64,000 nucleotides of DNA from Dickeya poaceiphila (GCF_007858975.2 NZ_CP042220.2:2790001-2854000); one strand, 5' to 3'. Counted from the stretch's first letter, positions 1 through 10,060 are shown. Made by a program: numbers and translations. The notes: generated from the sequence alone by a model not told the origin.

Positions 1-1100
1 GCCAGCATGTCAGGGCCAATCGGTTTGGGGCAAAGTGGTTTGGCATTCTTTATCACCTTGTCCACCGAGGTTTCCTCCATGAAATAGATATTCGGCAGCA
101 GAGACGCCAGTTCACCAACACCCCCCATCCGGTTGGTCAACACCACTTTTCCATGAAATATGCTTTCTACCACCACCCGCCCAAATGGCTCATGCCATTT
201 CACCGGAAGCACCACCACATCCACCTGTCGCATGAATTCTCCAGGGCTGGCAAATCCCAGCAATGTCACACCGCACTGCCGCGCTTCACTCACCAATGGA
301 TTATCCTCTGTAACACGTCCCGCAGCATAAAAGGCATAACCGGATCGGTTACGGTAATGCCGTGCCAGCGCGCAAAAGTCATCGAACCCTTTCTCTGGCG
401 AAAGCTTGCCGATAAAACCTATCCGCCGGAGATTATCAGCTCCAGCCGTCCCGCTTTCCCCAGCACACTCTACTGCCGGCACCGTGTTATAAATAAATGA
501 ATGGTGCGCATTGGGGAAAAAACCGGCTTTTCGATGCATCTCGCAAATGAACTGACTAATACCGACATAACCGTCGACCAGACAACTCAACCGTTTTTTC
601 ATCACCGACATCATACGAATAGCCGTTGCATCAGGGTCCTGATTCTGCCCTTCAGAAAACAGGGTCGCATTATGGTGAAACAGGTAGTAATCCCGGCTGG
701 TATGCAGAATTTTCACCCCGCACGCTTTTGCCGCCGACCAGACCGACACGGAAAATCCGGCGATATTGTTGGTGTGCACGATATCAGGCGAAAATGCCAG
801 AATTTCGTCCATCACCGCCATGCGCATGTCGCGGTTATAGTAATCCTTTATGTGCCAACAAATTTTCTGAGCGCAAGAGCGCGGTTGTCCGTCAAACGGC
901 CAGTAACGATTCGCCAACGGCAGATAGCACACCGATACACCGTTAATAACCTGCTCACTACGCTGTGGGTCGGGCGTCAGGCACAGTACCTGTACCTGAT
1001 GCCCGCGTTGCGCCAGCGTTTCAGCCAATAGCTGGACCGAAACTTCAGCGCCACCCACTTTATGAGGATGATATAAGGTATTGATAATCATGATTTTCAT
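1..1100 (-). CDS. Glycosyltransferase family 4, exopolysaccharide cluster (3' end outside window)
   Basis: Read directly from the minus strand: an uninterrupted frame starts at ATG 1100 (MKIMIINTLYHPHKVGG...) and is still open at base 1, giving at least 366 residues. The N-terminus has the GT-B pattern of a retaining family 4 glycosyltransferase (glycine-rich VGGAE loop near residue 15). A later segment reads HEPFGRVVVESIFHGKVV, the E-x7-E donor-sugar motif of GT4 enzymes, and FIGKLSPEKGFD opens the C-terminal Rossmann domain. No signal peptide or membrane segment is seen, so a cytoplasmic peripheral enzyme is likely. It lies 270 bases downstream of wzc on the same strand, so it probably adds a sugar to the lipid-linked repeat unit exported by Wza/Wzc. 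Donor and acceptor cannot be told from sequence. Confidence 0.85.
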   Translation of the reverse strand, partial: MKIMIINTLYHPHKVGGAEVSVQLLAETLAQRGHQVQVLCLTPDPQRSEQVINGVSVCYLPLANRYWPFDGQPRSCAQKICWHIKDYYNRDMRMAVMDEILAFSPDIVHTNNIAGFSVSVWSAAKACGVKILHTSRDYYLFHHNATLFSEGQNQDPDATAIRMMSVMKKRLSCLVDGYVGISQFICEMHRKAGFFPNAHHSFIYNTVPAVECAGESGTAGADNLRRIGFIGKLSPEKGFDDFCALARHYRNRSGYAFYAAGRVTEDNPLVSEARQCGVTLLGFASPGEFMRQVDVVVLPVKWHEPFGRVVVESIFHGKVVLTNRMGGVGELASLLPNIYFMEETSVDKVIKNAKPLCPKPIGPDML

Positions 1101-1369
1101 ATTAGCTGTCCTTGTATTTAATCCCTTTCTTTCAGAACCCACTTTCGCCTCCACGAAATAGGCTAACGGCCCTTCCTGGGGCGAGAGATAACTGTCAGGC
1201 ACTCCTCCATAAAGCTATCCAATACAGCTACTGTCTTCTCTTGTTATGCGATACGCGCAGGCTCTTCTCATTTAACACGCGGTTTTTCACTTTCCGCCCT
1301 GTTACCTTGATGAAGCGTACCGGTGTGTTCTGCCATGACGTGTCTCGCCATCATGATGTGCAACACCCG

Positions 1370-3553
1370 CTAGTTTTTATCCGCGCCGTAAGAATATTGA
1401 TATGAATCATAACCATAGCTGTAGTAACTCAACGCCCGACGGATCACCGCATTCAGGATCACTCCCTTTATCGGTGCGCCATTCTGCTCAAAGCGTCGGA
1501 TGCTGATCTCCACTTCTTTCGGCGTATTGGTTTCAAACCGCGCCACCAGCAGCGATGTGCCCGCCTGTCGGCCAATGATCGCGGCATCGGTCACAGCCAG
1601 AATTGGCGGCGTATCCAGCAGCACGATATCGAATTGCTGAGTAGCCCAGTCGATAAAAGCGGTAAAGTTGCCGTGCATCAGGAGTTCTGATGGATTGGGC
1701 GGAATCTGTCCGCGCGGGATAAAAAACAGGTTTTTCACCACCGTGGTTCGTAACGCCTGCTGCGCGTCAATTTGCCCGGACAACACATCAGATAGCCCGT
1801 TTTCAGGCGTCGTTCCCATTAAATGGTGGGCATATCCCTTGCGCATATCGCAATCGACTATCAATACCCGTTGCCCGGCCTGAGCAATCACTGCACCCAG
1901 GTTGACGCTAATAAAGGATTTGCCGATCCCCGGGCTGGCACCGGAAATCATCAGGACATTGTTTTTTGCTTCCATCATTGCGAAATGCAAGCTGGTGCGC
2001 AGACTGCGGATAGCCTCAAGCGCCATATCGGCTGGGTTACCTACCGCCAGCAGCGAATCAGAACGCGCGTTGCGTTTGCGGTTCCTGCCGACGAATTCGC
2101 GGTCTTTCTTCTGTTGCCATTCCGACAACGGTACGCTGGCATAGACATTAATACCGCGTTCTTCCAACTGTTCCGGGCTTTCAATGCCCTGGTGCAACAG
2201 GGTTTTCAATAGCACGAACGCGATAGCCGCCACACCGCCAAGAATAGTTGCCAACACAATCACCAACGCTTTCTTCGGCTTAACCGGTTTTAACTGCACG
2301 ACAGCCGGATCAATAATGCGAACATTACCGATGGTGCTGGCCTTGTTGATGCTTAATTCCTGCTGCTTATTCATCAACTGGACATACACTTCCTGTCCGA
2401 CATCCACATCCCGCGTCAGTCGCACAATTTCCTGCTGCGTTTTCGGCATACTGCTGATACGTCGGTTCAGATTGTCCCGCTCTTTTTCCAGCGTGACGCG
2501 TTTTTCCAGCAATGATCGGTAGGCAGGATGTTCGCGGGTATACAGCTTGGAGATTTCCGCTTCGCGGAACGTCAGTTGGTTAAGCTGAGACTCGACATCC
2601 ACCATGGTGTCCAGCACCGACTTAGCCTCCAGCGACAAATCCACCGAATCTTTCTGCTGACGATACTTGTTAAGTTTGTCTTCCGCCGTTTCCAACGATG
2701 CTCGCACCAACGGCAGCTGTTCTTTCAGAAATGCCAGACTCCTGGCCGCCTCTTCCGACTTTCGGTCCACATTCTGTTGCAGATAGTTATTGCTGATACT
2801 CGCCAACGTTTTTCTCACCAGATTGGGATCGCGCCCTTCCAGCGTCAGTTGCAGTACGCCGGTATCTTTGCCTTTATCCATAACGGTCAAATTGTCCTGG
2901 ATATCGTTGATAGCGGTCAGCATGTTCTTTTTAGTGACCGAAAATACCGTTCCCGGCGTAGCCGTGGTGTCACTGACCAGCAGGCTAAAACCACCATGAG
3001 ACTCCAGTTGCCCGATATGACCGATAAAGTCCGCATCTTTACCGGCGATAAATCGGTAGGTCCCCCCTTCCTGGATAGTCACGGTCATTTTTTCATCCAG
3101 CCAGCTGTTTGGCACCGACAGCCGGGACAACGCGATTTGGGCGGGTTCTTCATCCTTTAATTCATCCCTTAACCGGGCGATACCTTTGCCCACTATCGGG
3201 AAATACTTCTGCTCGGCCCTGATTTCCAGCCCCAAATCCTGTACCGTTTTGCCCACTACCATTCGGGAACGGAGCAGCTCGACTTCCGGAGCGGATTGCG
3301 GCTTGCTATCCGGCAAGACTTTGGAAATATCGTTCATCAACGAATCGCTGATGTTTTGTTCTACCTGCACCATCGCATCTGCCTGATATACCGGCGTTGC
3401 CAGCAACGCATACAGAATACCCAGCATGGTGAAGATGGCGGTGATGCTGATAATCAGCCAGCGGTGGTCCAACACGGTTCCCAGCAAACGACCCAGGTCA
3501 ATTTCATCCGCCTTGCCCGCTTCGGTTTTTTTCACGGTAATTCTCTCTGACAT
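1370..3553 (-). CDS. wzc: Wzc polysaccharide co-polymerase / tyrosine autokinase
   Basis: Inner-membrane chain-length regulator and bacterial tyrosine kinase for Wzy-dependent exopolysaccharide. 727 residues, usual for the family. A first membrane helix lies at about 31-50, a Wzz-type periplasmic domain with coiled coil follows, and a second helix lies near 430. The cytoplasmic kinase has Walker A (GASPGIGKS, about 538), Walker A' (VLIVDCDMRKG) and Walker B (VLLDTPP, about 645). The C-terminus holds the autophosphorylated tyrosine cluster (YYSYGYDSYQYSYG, last 20 residues). The start ATG at 3553 has an AGGGAT ribosome site. It is the third gene of wza-wzb-wzc, 16 bases after wzb. In this family dephosphorylation by Wzb and contact with the Wza channel let polymer assembly cycle. 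Confidence 0.96.
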   Translation of the reverse strand: MSERITVKKTEAGKADEIDLGRLLGTVLDHRWLIISITAIFTMLGILYALLATPVYQADAMVQVEQNISDSLMNDISKVLPDSKPQSAPEVELLRSRMVVGKTVQDLGLEIRAEQKYFPIVGKGIARLRDELKDEEPAQIALSRLSVPNSWLDEKMTVTIQEGGTYRFIAGKDADFIGHIGQLESHGGFSLLVSDTTATPGTVFSVTKKNMLTAINDIQDNLTVMDKGKDTGVLQLTLEGRDPNLVRKTLASISNNYLQQNVDRKSEEAARSLAFLKEQLPLVRASLETAEDKLNKYRQQKDSVDLSLEAKSVLDTMVDVESQLNQLTFREAEISKLYTREHPAYRSLLEKRVTLEKERDNLNRRISSMPKTQQEIVRLTRDVDVGQEVYVQLMNKQQELSINKASTIGNVRIIDPAVVQLKPVKPKKALVIVLATILGGVAAIAFVLLKTLLHQGIESPEQLEERGINVYASVPLSEWQQKKDREFVGRNRKRNARSDSLLAVGNPADMALEAIRSLRTSLHFAMMEAKNNVLMISGASPGIGKSFISVNLGAVIAQAGQRVLIVDCDMRKGYAHHLMGTTPENGLSDVLSGQIDAQQALRTTVVKNLFFIPRGQIPPNPSELLMHGNFTAFIDWATQQFDIVLLDTPPILAVTDAAIIGRQAGTSLLVARFETNTPKEVEISIRRFEQNGAPIKGVILNAVIRRALSYYSYGYDSYQYSYGADKN

Positions 3554-3569
3554 CGTAATCCCTGACTGG

Positions 3570-4004
3570 TTAACGGCTCAGCGCCTGCGCCCACTTGCGG
3601 GCAGATTGTTCAAGTTGGGTGTAAACAAACTCAAAGGCTTCCCGGCTTTTGCGGTACGGGTCAGAAATCTCCTGCTGGTTAAACCAGTGCCCGAACAGCA
3701 GTATTTTCCCACGCACTTCCGGTGCAACGCGGCACACCGCATCGATGTGCTCTTTTTCCATCACCAGAATCAAGTCGTAGTGCCGACACAGCGATCTGGT
3801 CAGTTGACGCGCAATATGCCCGTCCAGCGATAAACCGTGGTCGATGGCTACCAGGCTGGCCATTTCATCAGCCGGTTTTCCTTCCATCGCCCGCCAGCCA
3901 GCCGATGCCACCGTTTTCTCTGGCAGAACCTGTTTCAGCAAGCGCTCACCGGTCGGCGAACGGCAAATATTGCCCTCACAAATGACAAGAATACTGTTGA
4001 ACAT
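3570..4004 (-). CDS. wzb: Wzb low-molecular-weight protein tyrosine phosphatase
   Basis: Removes phosphate from the tyrosine cluster of Wzc. The P-loop is at the N-terminus: Cys9 (nucleophile) in CEGNICRS, matching C-x5-R-S. The acid-loop Asp is in the later DPYRKS segment. I start at ATG 4004 (MFNSILVIC, 144 residues) rather than the GTG 15 bases upstream, because the GGGGGA ribosome site sits about 8 bases before 4004 and the shorter form matches homologs. It lies between wza (20-base gap) and wzc (16-base gap), so it is co-transcribed and translated with them. Cytoplasmic. Confidence 0.95.
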   Translation of the reverse strand: MFNSILVICEGNICRSPTGERLLKQVLPEKTVASAGWRAMEGKPADEMASLVAIDHGLSLDGHIARQLTRSLCRHYDLILVMEKEHIDAVCRVAPEVRGKILLFGHWFNQQEISDPYRKSREAFEFVYTQLEQSARKWAQALSR

Positions 4005-4024
4005 CGTCACATCCCCCACTACGA

Positions 4025-5161
4025 CTAAGGCCAGGTACGAACGCGCAGGCTGCCTTCGCTCAGTTCATTAAACCCACTGATGGTCGGTACCAGTTGCGAA
4101 ATCAGGCGATTCCAGCGCGCTATCGGCGCAGAGGTGACATACACCACGTCATACGGTTGCAACGGGAAATCCGATCCCATCACCAATGCGGTGGCGTCTT
4201 TCGTATTGAGTTGATAGATGTTGGCCAGTTTCGGTCCTTGCTTACCGCGCAGAGGACGAATGACAAATACGCCTGTGGCATCAGCCACCATTTGGTTAAT
4301 CCCTTCTGCGCTGCCCAACGCTTCAGCCAACGTCATACCGCTGCGATCCATCCGGAGGGTGGACTGCTTATTCACTTCCCCCATCACAAATACTTTCAGA
4401 TCATCGTTGCGTGGAATGAACAGAATATCGCCGGGGTACAGCAGCCGGTTCTGAGACAGGTCGCCGTTCTGCATCAACGCCTGTAGAGAAATCCGCTCAT
4501 CTTTGCCGTTATGCGTCAGCACCAGATTGCGCCAGTCAGCGAGTTCACTCAGCCCACCGGCATTGTTGATAGCATCCATAATGGTCAAAGGCACGTTGGT
4601 GATGGGCTGCTGACCAGAATGCATCACTTCCCCAGTCACATAGGCTTTCTGTGAACGAAACGCAGCGATACTCACTTCCACCTGCGGCGATTCGATATAC
4701 TGCGCCAGCCGATGCATGAGTTCGTCGCGCACCTCGGTGAGGGTTTTATCCACGACGCGCATCTTGCCGATATAGGGATAAAAAATAGTGCCATCAGAGT
4801 GAACCCAGTTACCGGTGTCGGCGGCGGTGCGGTAAGTCCCTGCCGGCGTGGTCAACTCCGGATGATCCCAGACGGTAACCATCAGTACATCGCCGATACC
4901 GATATGGTATTCGTAGCGTTTCAGTTCCTCTTCCAGTGCAAGATTAGTTTGGGCAATTGCTGGTCGAGGGCGCATTTTCTCTATCAGAAACGGAGTGATA
5001 GGGTAAATATTAACCAGCTTGTTGATATTGAAATCATCATCTGGTTGTTCTACGACCTCTTTTCCACTGGTAGAAAGGTGCGTACCTGGCACTAGCGTAC
5101 AACCCGCCAGGAATGTCGCCGACAACATCAGCGGTATAACTTTCAGTGTTGGTTTTAACAT
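4025..5161 (-). CDS. wza: Wza outer-membrane polysaccharide export lipoprotein
   Basis: Octameric outer-membrane channel for capsule or exopolysaccharide. 378 residues. A lipoprotein signal ends at lipobox LAGC with Cys21 as the lipidated residue. The Poly_export domain follows ([14 protein letters not shown]), then SLBB repeats ([15 protein letters not shown] and [14 protein letters not shown]) that form the periplasmic rings. The C-terminal amphipathic stretch ([20 protein letters not shown]) matches the helical barrel that crosses the outer membrane in E. coli Wza. First gene of the operon, with the ops element about 690 bases upstream. ATG 5161 has only a weak ribosome site. A decayed copy of this gene's start lies near 5643. 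Confidence 0.96.
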   Translation of the reverse strand: MLKPTLKVIPLMLSATFLAGCTLVPGTHLSTSGKEVVEQPDDDFNINKLVNIYPITPFLIEKMRPRPAIAQTNLALEEELKRYEYHIGIGDVLMVTVWDHPELTTPAGTYRTAADTGNWVHSDGTIFYPYIGKMRVVDKTLTEVRDELMHRLAQYIESPQVEVSIAAFRSQKAYVTGEVMHSGQQPITNVPLTIMDAINNAGGLSELADWRNLVLTHNGKDERISLQALMQNGDLSQNRLLYPGDILFIPRNDDLKVFVMGEVNKQSTLRMDRSGMTLAEALGSAEGINQMVADATGVFVIRPLRGKQGPKLANIYQLNTKDATALVMGSDFPLQPYDVVYVTSAPIARWNRLISQLVPTISGFNELSEGSLRVRTWP

Positions 5162-5844
5162 CCGTCATGCCATCGCTTTTTAGTAAAGTGAGAAACAAAA
5201 GAACAGTCTTGCTTGACCGATACCCCATTAGATGGGCAGGCACTGCTCGTTAATGGGTTGCTCGATAAAGATTTGAGTAGAAATGTTTTCACCCGCCCTA
5301 AAATCTAACGACTTATAGCTACCCTCCCCCGCCCTCATCAGATGACGGTTCAGAATGAAATAATCCGTTGTTTCAGATGGAAAACTGCTGGCAGAGCACC
5401 ACCTGCCGTCTGCGCTCTGATGCGGGACAACGCCAAATACGCATGAGCCATGAGGCTATTTTTTGGTCTGGATAAGGGAGAAAAAGCGTCAGCATCGATC
5501 GGTTGGGTACAACCTGTTTCGTCAGGCTGAGCGGTCACATCGCTGTAGGTAGAATAAGAAGGCACGAGCGCAGACAATGCGTCGGCCTGGGGAAATGTTG
5601 CTAATTGTATCTGCAGTATGAATTGTAGTGTCAGGTTTAACATCCTTACGCCATCGCCTTTCAGTCAAGTGAGTAACAGACAGCCCACACGTCAGAAGTT
5701 CACGGTGGACCCACCGACATTGTTGCCATCTCGCCCATAGCCAGACAGGCGGCAGCACCTGCTCTGTGGCGGCTAAACGGTTTCAATGTCCTGAAGGCAT
5801 CGCCTGAAACACCAGCTTGTGCTGTTGGGTAAATCGACTCAGGT
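5162..5844 (-). promoter_or_regulatory. Long untranslated leader of the wza operon
   Basis: About 680 bases between the ops element and wza hold no recognised gene. Minus-strand frames at 5350-5643 (97 codons) and 5522-5758 resemble no family I know and overlap each other, so I do not call them genes. The 5590-5700 part is similar to the wza start region at 5110-5210, so this leader looks partly built by duplication. A JUMPstart-bearing leader of several hundred bases is normal for RfaH-dependent polysaccharide operons. Confidence 0.55.
5590..5697 (-). repeat. Decayed duplicate of the wza translation start region
   Basis: On the plus strand, 5630-5690 and 5148-5208 align over about 55 bases with roughly 80% identity by eye. 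Shared blocks include TTTAACATCC, GCCATCGC and AAGTGAG-AACA. In protein frame the copy begins MLNLTLQFILQIQLATFPQ against [20 protein letters not shown] of Wza, so start codon and hydrophobic core are recognisable but the lipobox is lost. The copy then diverges completely. This is direct sequence evidence for an old tandem duplication; any function for the copy is unknown. Confidence 0.6.
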
Positions 5845-5880
5845 ACGCTACCGCCCTTGGCTTGTAGCTACCAACTCGCT
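5845..5880 (-). promoter_or_regulatory. JUMPstart with ops element (RfaH/NusG recruitment)
   Basis: Reading the minus strand, 5855-5845 is GGCGGTAGCGT, a perfect match to the ops core GGCGGTAGnnT. It is preceded by GTTGGTAGCTACAAGCCAAG, the typical upstream half of JUMPstart. In enterobacteria this site in the non-template strand pauses RNA polymerase and loads RfaH, letting transcription run through long polysaccharide operons. Orientation and position fit control of wza-wzb-wzc and downstream genes. Confidence 0.88.
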
Positions 5881-6158
5881 GTCCCATTTTTGTTCCAGAC
5901 TCGCCCAGCTATTGCTGTGACTCGTCATTAACTGATTCGTAAAGATGATCCGCAAAAACATTAACAAATCTAATGATTTGGATTGGATATTTTTAAAGTT
6001 ATGTCAATATCGCCACCCCGGAGAGTAGTAAAAAATATTTGCTTATAACAAGACAAATATCTTTCTGACGTTTCTTTTCGGAAAAAGACTAATCCCCCAT
6101 GTCGTAGTCATTATGAAAGATAATGTTTATTTATAAATAAAACATGAACTTGAATTAA

Positions 6159-6172
6159 TAGGGAATGTCTTA
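6159..6172 (-). promoter_or_regulatory. RcsAB-like box upstream of the wza operon
   Basis: Minus strand reads TAAGACATTCCCTA. The RcsAB consensus for exopolysaccharide operons is TaAGaatatTCctA, so the outer TAAGA and TTC-C-TA positions agree. It lies about 300 bases upstream of the ops element, the side expected for an activator of wza. Based on one motif match. Confidence 0.5.
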
Positions 6173-6375
6173 ATAAATATTTCATTTTCATATAATAATT
6201 TGGCCAACATATCAGTTGGCGCATTAAGTGGTCGTTACTGCCCCCTTTTTCCGGTCCATCCCCATATTTGATATATAATGCACTTAATTAATGAAATGGA
6301 TTATTTTTTGACCTATTTGATGACTTTTTGATTCCACAAATTGCGCTGTAATCCATTCCATCTTGCTGAAAATAT

Positions 6376-6391
6376 TGTGATCTTACTCACA
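6376..6391. promoter_or_regulatory. CRP-like site in the wza-yegH region
   Basis: TGTGA-TCTTAC-TCACA, a perfect CRP core palindrome with the standard 6-base spacer. Its centre is about 140 bases before the yegH start codon and about 220 bases beyond the RcsAB-like box. It could serve either divergent transcript. Confidence 0.55.
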
Positions 6392-6524
6392 TGAAAAAGT
6401 CGGATGAGTGACACTCTGTAATTTGATGTCCGTCAATCGTAATCAGTCGCGTTATGGTTGAGCGGTGCAACGCCTGATACGCTATGCACCTGTCGACCTG
6501 AAAAGAAAAAGGTGAACTCAGTCT

Positions 6525-8114
6525 ATGGAATGGATCGTTGATCCAACAATCTGGGCCGGTCTGGCCACATTGGTGGTTCTGGAACTGGTATTAGGTATCG
6601 ATAATCTGGTGTTCATCGCCATTCTGGCGGAGAAGTTGCCGGAAAAATCCCGTGATCGGGCGCGATTTGTCGGGTTGTTGCTGGCTCTGTTGATGCGGTT
6701 CGTACTGCTGTCATCCATCTCCTGGCTGGTTTCGTTGATCCACCCGCTGTTTACCGTTTATGGGCACCCGTTCAGCGCGCGCGACCTGATTATGCTGGTG
6801 GGAGGTGTGTTCCTGCTATTTAAAGCCACCATGGAACTGAATGAACGGCTGGAAGGCAAAGATCAGGCACAGCAAAACCAGCGCAAGGGCGCACATTTCT
6901 GGCCAGTAGTCGCCCAAATAGTCGTACTGGACGCCATTTTCTCACTGGATTCGGTGATTACCGCCGTCGGGATGACCGAACACCTGCCAGTGATGATGGC
7001 AGCAGTCACCATCGCCATCGGCCTGATGCTGTTAGCCAGTAAACCCCTGACACGTTTCATCAATGCGCATCCCACCATTGTGATCCTGTGCCTGAGTTTC
7101 CTGCTGATGATTGGCTTTAGTCTGGTAGCGGATGCGTTTGGCTACCCGATTCCAAAAGGTTACCTTTACGCTGCCATTGGTTTCTCCGTGATGATCGAAA
7201 TGCTCAACCAGCTTGCGCAATTCAACCGTCGGCGCTTTCTTTCATCATCAACCCCATTGCGTCAGCGTACAGCTGAAGCCGTATTGCGATTACTGCGCGG
7301 CGAGCATGAAGAAGCAGAATTGGACAAGCAGACTGCCGACCGTATAGCGGACAACACCGGCAGCCCCGGCCAACCGGTGTTCAACCAGCAGGAACAACGC
7401 ATGATCGAGCGCGTGCTCGGCATGTCCCAGCGTTCAGTCAGCAGCATCATGACCATCCGCCATGATATTGAACATGTGGATGTCAACATCGATCCGGCGA
7501 ACTTCTATAAACTGATGGAAAAAAATCAGCACACCCGACTGGTGATGTTTGACAGCCATGCTTCCAGCGAACCGTTGGGCGTGGTGCATGTGATCGACCT
7601 GCTTCGCCAGCAATTACACGGGCAGCCGTTGAACCTGCGTGCGCTGATTCGCCAACCGCTGGTCTTCCCAGAACAATTGTCACTGCTTTCAGCGCTGGAG
7701 CAATTCCGTGAGGCACACACACATTTCGCCTTTGTAGCTGACGAGTTTGGGTCTATTGAAGGCGTTGTCACCCTGAGCGACGTCATGGAAACCATTGCCG
7801 GTAATCTGCCGCTGGAGGGAGAAGAGCTGGACGCCCGCCATGATATTCAGGAAAACGACGACGGCACCTTAACCGCTAACGGCTATTTGCCGGTCGAGGA
7901 TCTGCTGATGTATATCCCGCTGCAACTGAATGAAAAGCGCGACTACCACACGCTGGCTGGTTTGCTGATGGAGTATGCTCAGAAAATTCCTCAGGAAGGC
8001 GACGAAGTGCTCATCGATAATACACTGTTCCGGGTACTGACGGTGGAAAGCCACCGTATCATGAAAGTATTGATTATTCCCGAATCCGACCCACAGCCGG
8101 ATTATGAGGTGTAA
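6525..8114 (+). CDS. yegH: TerC/CBS-domain inner-membrane protein YegH
   Basis: 529 residues, close to E. coli YegH. The N-terminal half is a TerC-type membrane domain; the first helix carries [16 protein letters not shown] with the conserved acidic and Asn residues of the family, and a second acidic motif reads [15 protein letters not shown]. After about residue 290 come two CBS repeats, then a CorC/HlyC-type C-terminal domain ([18 protein letters not shown] region and [15 protein letters not shown]). Exact function is not established; the TerC family is linked to metal-ion export or homeostasis. ATG 6525 follows AAAAAGGTG. Its place beside wza, with asmA on the other side, is the same as in E. 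coli. No partner gene on its strand. Confidence 0.93.
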   Translation: MEWIVDPTIWAGLATLVVLELVLGIDNLVFIAILAEKLPEKSRDRARFVGLLLALLMRFVLLSSISWLVSLIHPLFTVYGHPFSARDLIMLVGGVFLLFKATMELNERLEGKDQAQQNQRKGAHFWPVVAQIVVLDAIFSLDSVITAVGMTEHLPVMMAAVTIAIGLMLLASKPLTRFINAHPTIVILCLSFLLMIGFSLVADAFGYPIPKGYLYAAIGFSVMIEMLNQLAQFNRRRFLSSSTPLRQRTAEAVLRLLRGEHEEAELDKQTADRIADNTGSPGQPVFNQQEQRMIERVLGMSQRSVSSIMTIRHDIEHVDVNIDPANFYKLMEKNQHTRLVMFDSHASSEPLGVVHVIDLLRQQLHGQPLNLRALIRQPLVFPEQLSLLSALEQFREAHTHFAFVADEFGSIEGVVTLSDVMETIAGNLPLEGEELDARHDIQENDDGTLTANGYLPVEDLLMYIPLQLNEKRDYHTLAGLLMEYAQKIPQEGDEVLIDNTLFRVLTVESHRIMKVLIIPESDPQPDYEV

Positions 8115-8155
8115 TCCACAAGGCGTATCAACGTCAACCAGCATGTATGCACAAC

Positions 8156-8177
8156 AAAGGCGGCCTGAGCCGCCTTT
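8156..8177. terminator. Bidirectional terminator between yegH and asmA
   Basis: AAAGGCGGC-CTGA-GCCGCCTTT, a 9-bp perfect stem with flanking A and T runs, in the 99-base gap between two convergent genes. Confidence 0.8.
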
Positions 8178-8213
8178 AGCAAGGTCTTCTTCACTGCAAA
8201 CGCTTCATGCTCG

Positions 8214-10028
8214 TCACATGCCTGTCGCCGGTGTTTTAGGCGTCGGCTGATTCTTATCAGCCCAGTCATTCAGGCGTTTTTTCATCTCATCCTGCAACCG
8301 CTTACGCAGTAACTGATCGACCTGCAACTGGTAGCTTAAATGACCGAACTCGCCGTACAAACGGAACGGAATAGCGGTATCCTGCAACAGTTGCACCCAT
8401 TGTCCATCGCCTTTCCACCCTTGCGTGACACGTACATCCATATTGATGTCGCAACGCCGTGCAGGCAAATCAAACTGACCGTCACCATTCACCGTCAGTG
8501 CTTCTGACTGACCGGATAGTGACTGCAAATCCAGTTTGCCTGCATCAAGCATCGCTTCACCGCGCATTTGCCGAATGTCGGTATAGCGAGAATAGTCGTC
8601 CGGAACCTGGATACTACTGTTGTTGCGCGCCACCGCCTGCTGAATCAACTGCTGGATGTTAAGCCCGGAGAGCCGCAACTGGTCAATCTGCACCGAAGCA
8701 GAGCCTCGCCATTGCGCGATCAACGCTTGCTGTGACAGATCATCACCGCTAAACCGCCCTTGCAGACTCAGTTTACCGTCCAGACCATCAGGCAGGCCAA
8801 ACAGCGGCAACAGTGTCGCCAACGTCACCGACGTCAATGTGGGTTGAATAGTAATAGCGGGAGATGCATTCACATTCATGGTTCCCGGTATCGAGAAATG
8901 CCCCTCGCCTACCTGACCGCTGAAGTCAGTCACCTTGACGGTGCCACGCTGATTACTGCCTTTAAGGGCAAACTGGTTAACCGTTATTCCATGATAGACC
9001 AGCGTATTGGCGCTCACCGTTACCCGGTCAATAGAATTGCGTAACCCCTGATAAGGCTCGGATAGCTGATCGTGCGAGAATACCGGTTTAGCAATCACCG
9101 TTTTGTCGCCGCTTTCGCCACGTTGCGAAGGGGGTTCCAGTCCCAGCAGCGCATCCAGATCCAGTTTTTCCGACTGCAACGCCAGCGTATATTCCGGCGT
9201 CGTCCCAAAAGTAGCGGATAATGATCCGTTCAACTGACTATTATTGGCACTGAGCGTAAACTGGTTGACGGTCAGTTTCTCTGGCTGGCGCTGGTAACTG
9301 CCGCGAATCGCCCCTTTACCGCTGATACCCTCTGCTGGCAAACCAGCGCCTTGCAACTGATAACTGATACTGCTGATATCAGCGCCGATCTGTTGCGGAT
9401 AGTTTTGCATACCCAGCACGGCGTCGAGTGAAAATGACAAGTCACGCTGGTCTCGGTTAAAACGGCTGGAGAGCGATACCCGCACCTGCCGGGTGTTATC
9501 GCTCTCCAGCGTCAGGTTGATGTCACGGACATTCAGGGCAGGAGCGTCTCTACGCTGGAACACCAGCACGCTATCGGCCACCTCTACCCGGTTGATGTCA
9601 AAACGCCACGGCGTCTCCGGCTCCGGTGACGGCGAGCCAGCCGGGGCAATCGGCACCGGACCGGCTACCCGCGCCTCACTGTCTGGCGTCAGACGAATCA
9701 CCGCGCCTTTCAGCATCACCTGTTTGACTTCCAGTTGGTGAGACAGCAACGGCCAGAGCTTCACATCCAGCCGCATATTCTCAGCGCTGATGACCGGCGT
9801 TGCCGCGCCTGGCGCGCTTACTGACAGAGTACCGGACAGAATGCTCAGTTGCGGCCACACATGCCAGCGCAGGTCCCCATCCAGATTTAACCGGTAACCA
9901 GTACGCGCCTCAACCTGATGCACCATATAGGCCCGAAAATCGTTCGGATTGATCAACACCACCAGCGCCGTCATGCCTGCTGCCAACACCACCAGCAGAA
10001 TCACCAGCGCGGTAAACACTCTTCTCAT
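8214..10028 (-). CDS. asmA: AsmA-family envelope protein
   Basis: 604 residues (E. coli AsmA 617). An N-terminal membrane anchor (FTALVILLVVLAAGMTALVVLI) is followed by a long beta-rich periplasmic body that begins with the AsmA signature NPNDFRAYMVHQVEARTGYRLNLDGDLRW. The C-terminal AsmA_2 part ends in a Pro-rich tail. AsmA-like proteins are repeating-beta-groove lipid transporters involved in phospholipid movement to the outer membrane; mutations suppress OMP assembly defects in E. coli. It is followed upstream by dcd with a 32-base gap, so udk-dcd-asmA probably form one operon. Confidence 0.93.
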   Translation of the reverse strand: MRRVFTALVILLVVLAAGMTALVVLINPNDFRAYMVHQVEARTGYRLNLDGDLRWHVWPQLSILSGTLSVSAPGAATPVISAENMRLDVKLWPLLSHQLEVKQVMLKGAVIRLTPDSEARVAGPVPIAPAGSPSPEPETPWRFDINRVEVADSVLVFQRRDAPALNVRDINLTLESDNTRQVRVSLSSRFNRDQRDLSFSLDAVLGMQNYPQQIGADISSISYQLQGAGLPAEGISGKGAIRGSYQRQPEKLTVNQFTLSANNSQLNGSLSATFGTTPEYTLALQSEKLDLDALLGLEPPSQRGESGDKTVIAKPVFSHDQLSEPYQGLRNSIDRVTVSANTLVYHGITVNQFALKGSNQRGTVKVTDFSGQVGEGHFSIPGTMNVNASPAITIQPTLTSVTLATLLPLFGLPDGLDGKLSLQGRFSGDDLSQQALIAQWRGSASVQIDQLRLSGLNIQQLIQQAVARNNSSIQVPDDYSRYTDIRQMRGEAMLDAGKLDLQSLSGQSEALTVNGDGQFDLPARRCDINMDVRVTQGWKGDGQWVQLLQDTAIPFRLYGEFGHLSYQLQVDQLLRKRLQDEMKKRLNDWADKNQPTPKTPATGM

Positions 10029-10060
10029 GCCATCCTCGTTCGCGGTCGTACCTGACCCAG

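Larger units (their letters stand above)
5881..6524. promoter_or_regulatory. AT-rich divergent control region between wza and yegH
   Basis: About 640 bases without a gene, strongly A+T-rich between 5940 and 6360 compared with the flanks. It holds the RcsAB-like box and CRP-like site listed separately. A TATAAT hexamer at about 6276-6281 faces yegH, but I see no convincing -35 for it. The composition would suit H-NS binding; that is inference only. Confidence 0.5.

Noticed and set aside
5312..5323. Second JUMPstart copy in the wza leader
   Set aside because: GGTAGCTATAAG resembles part of JUMPstart, but no ops core accompanies it in the right order.
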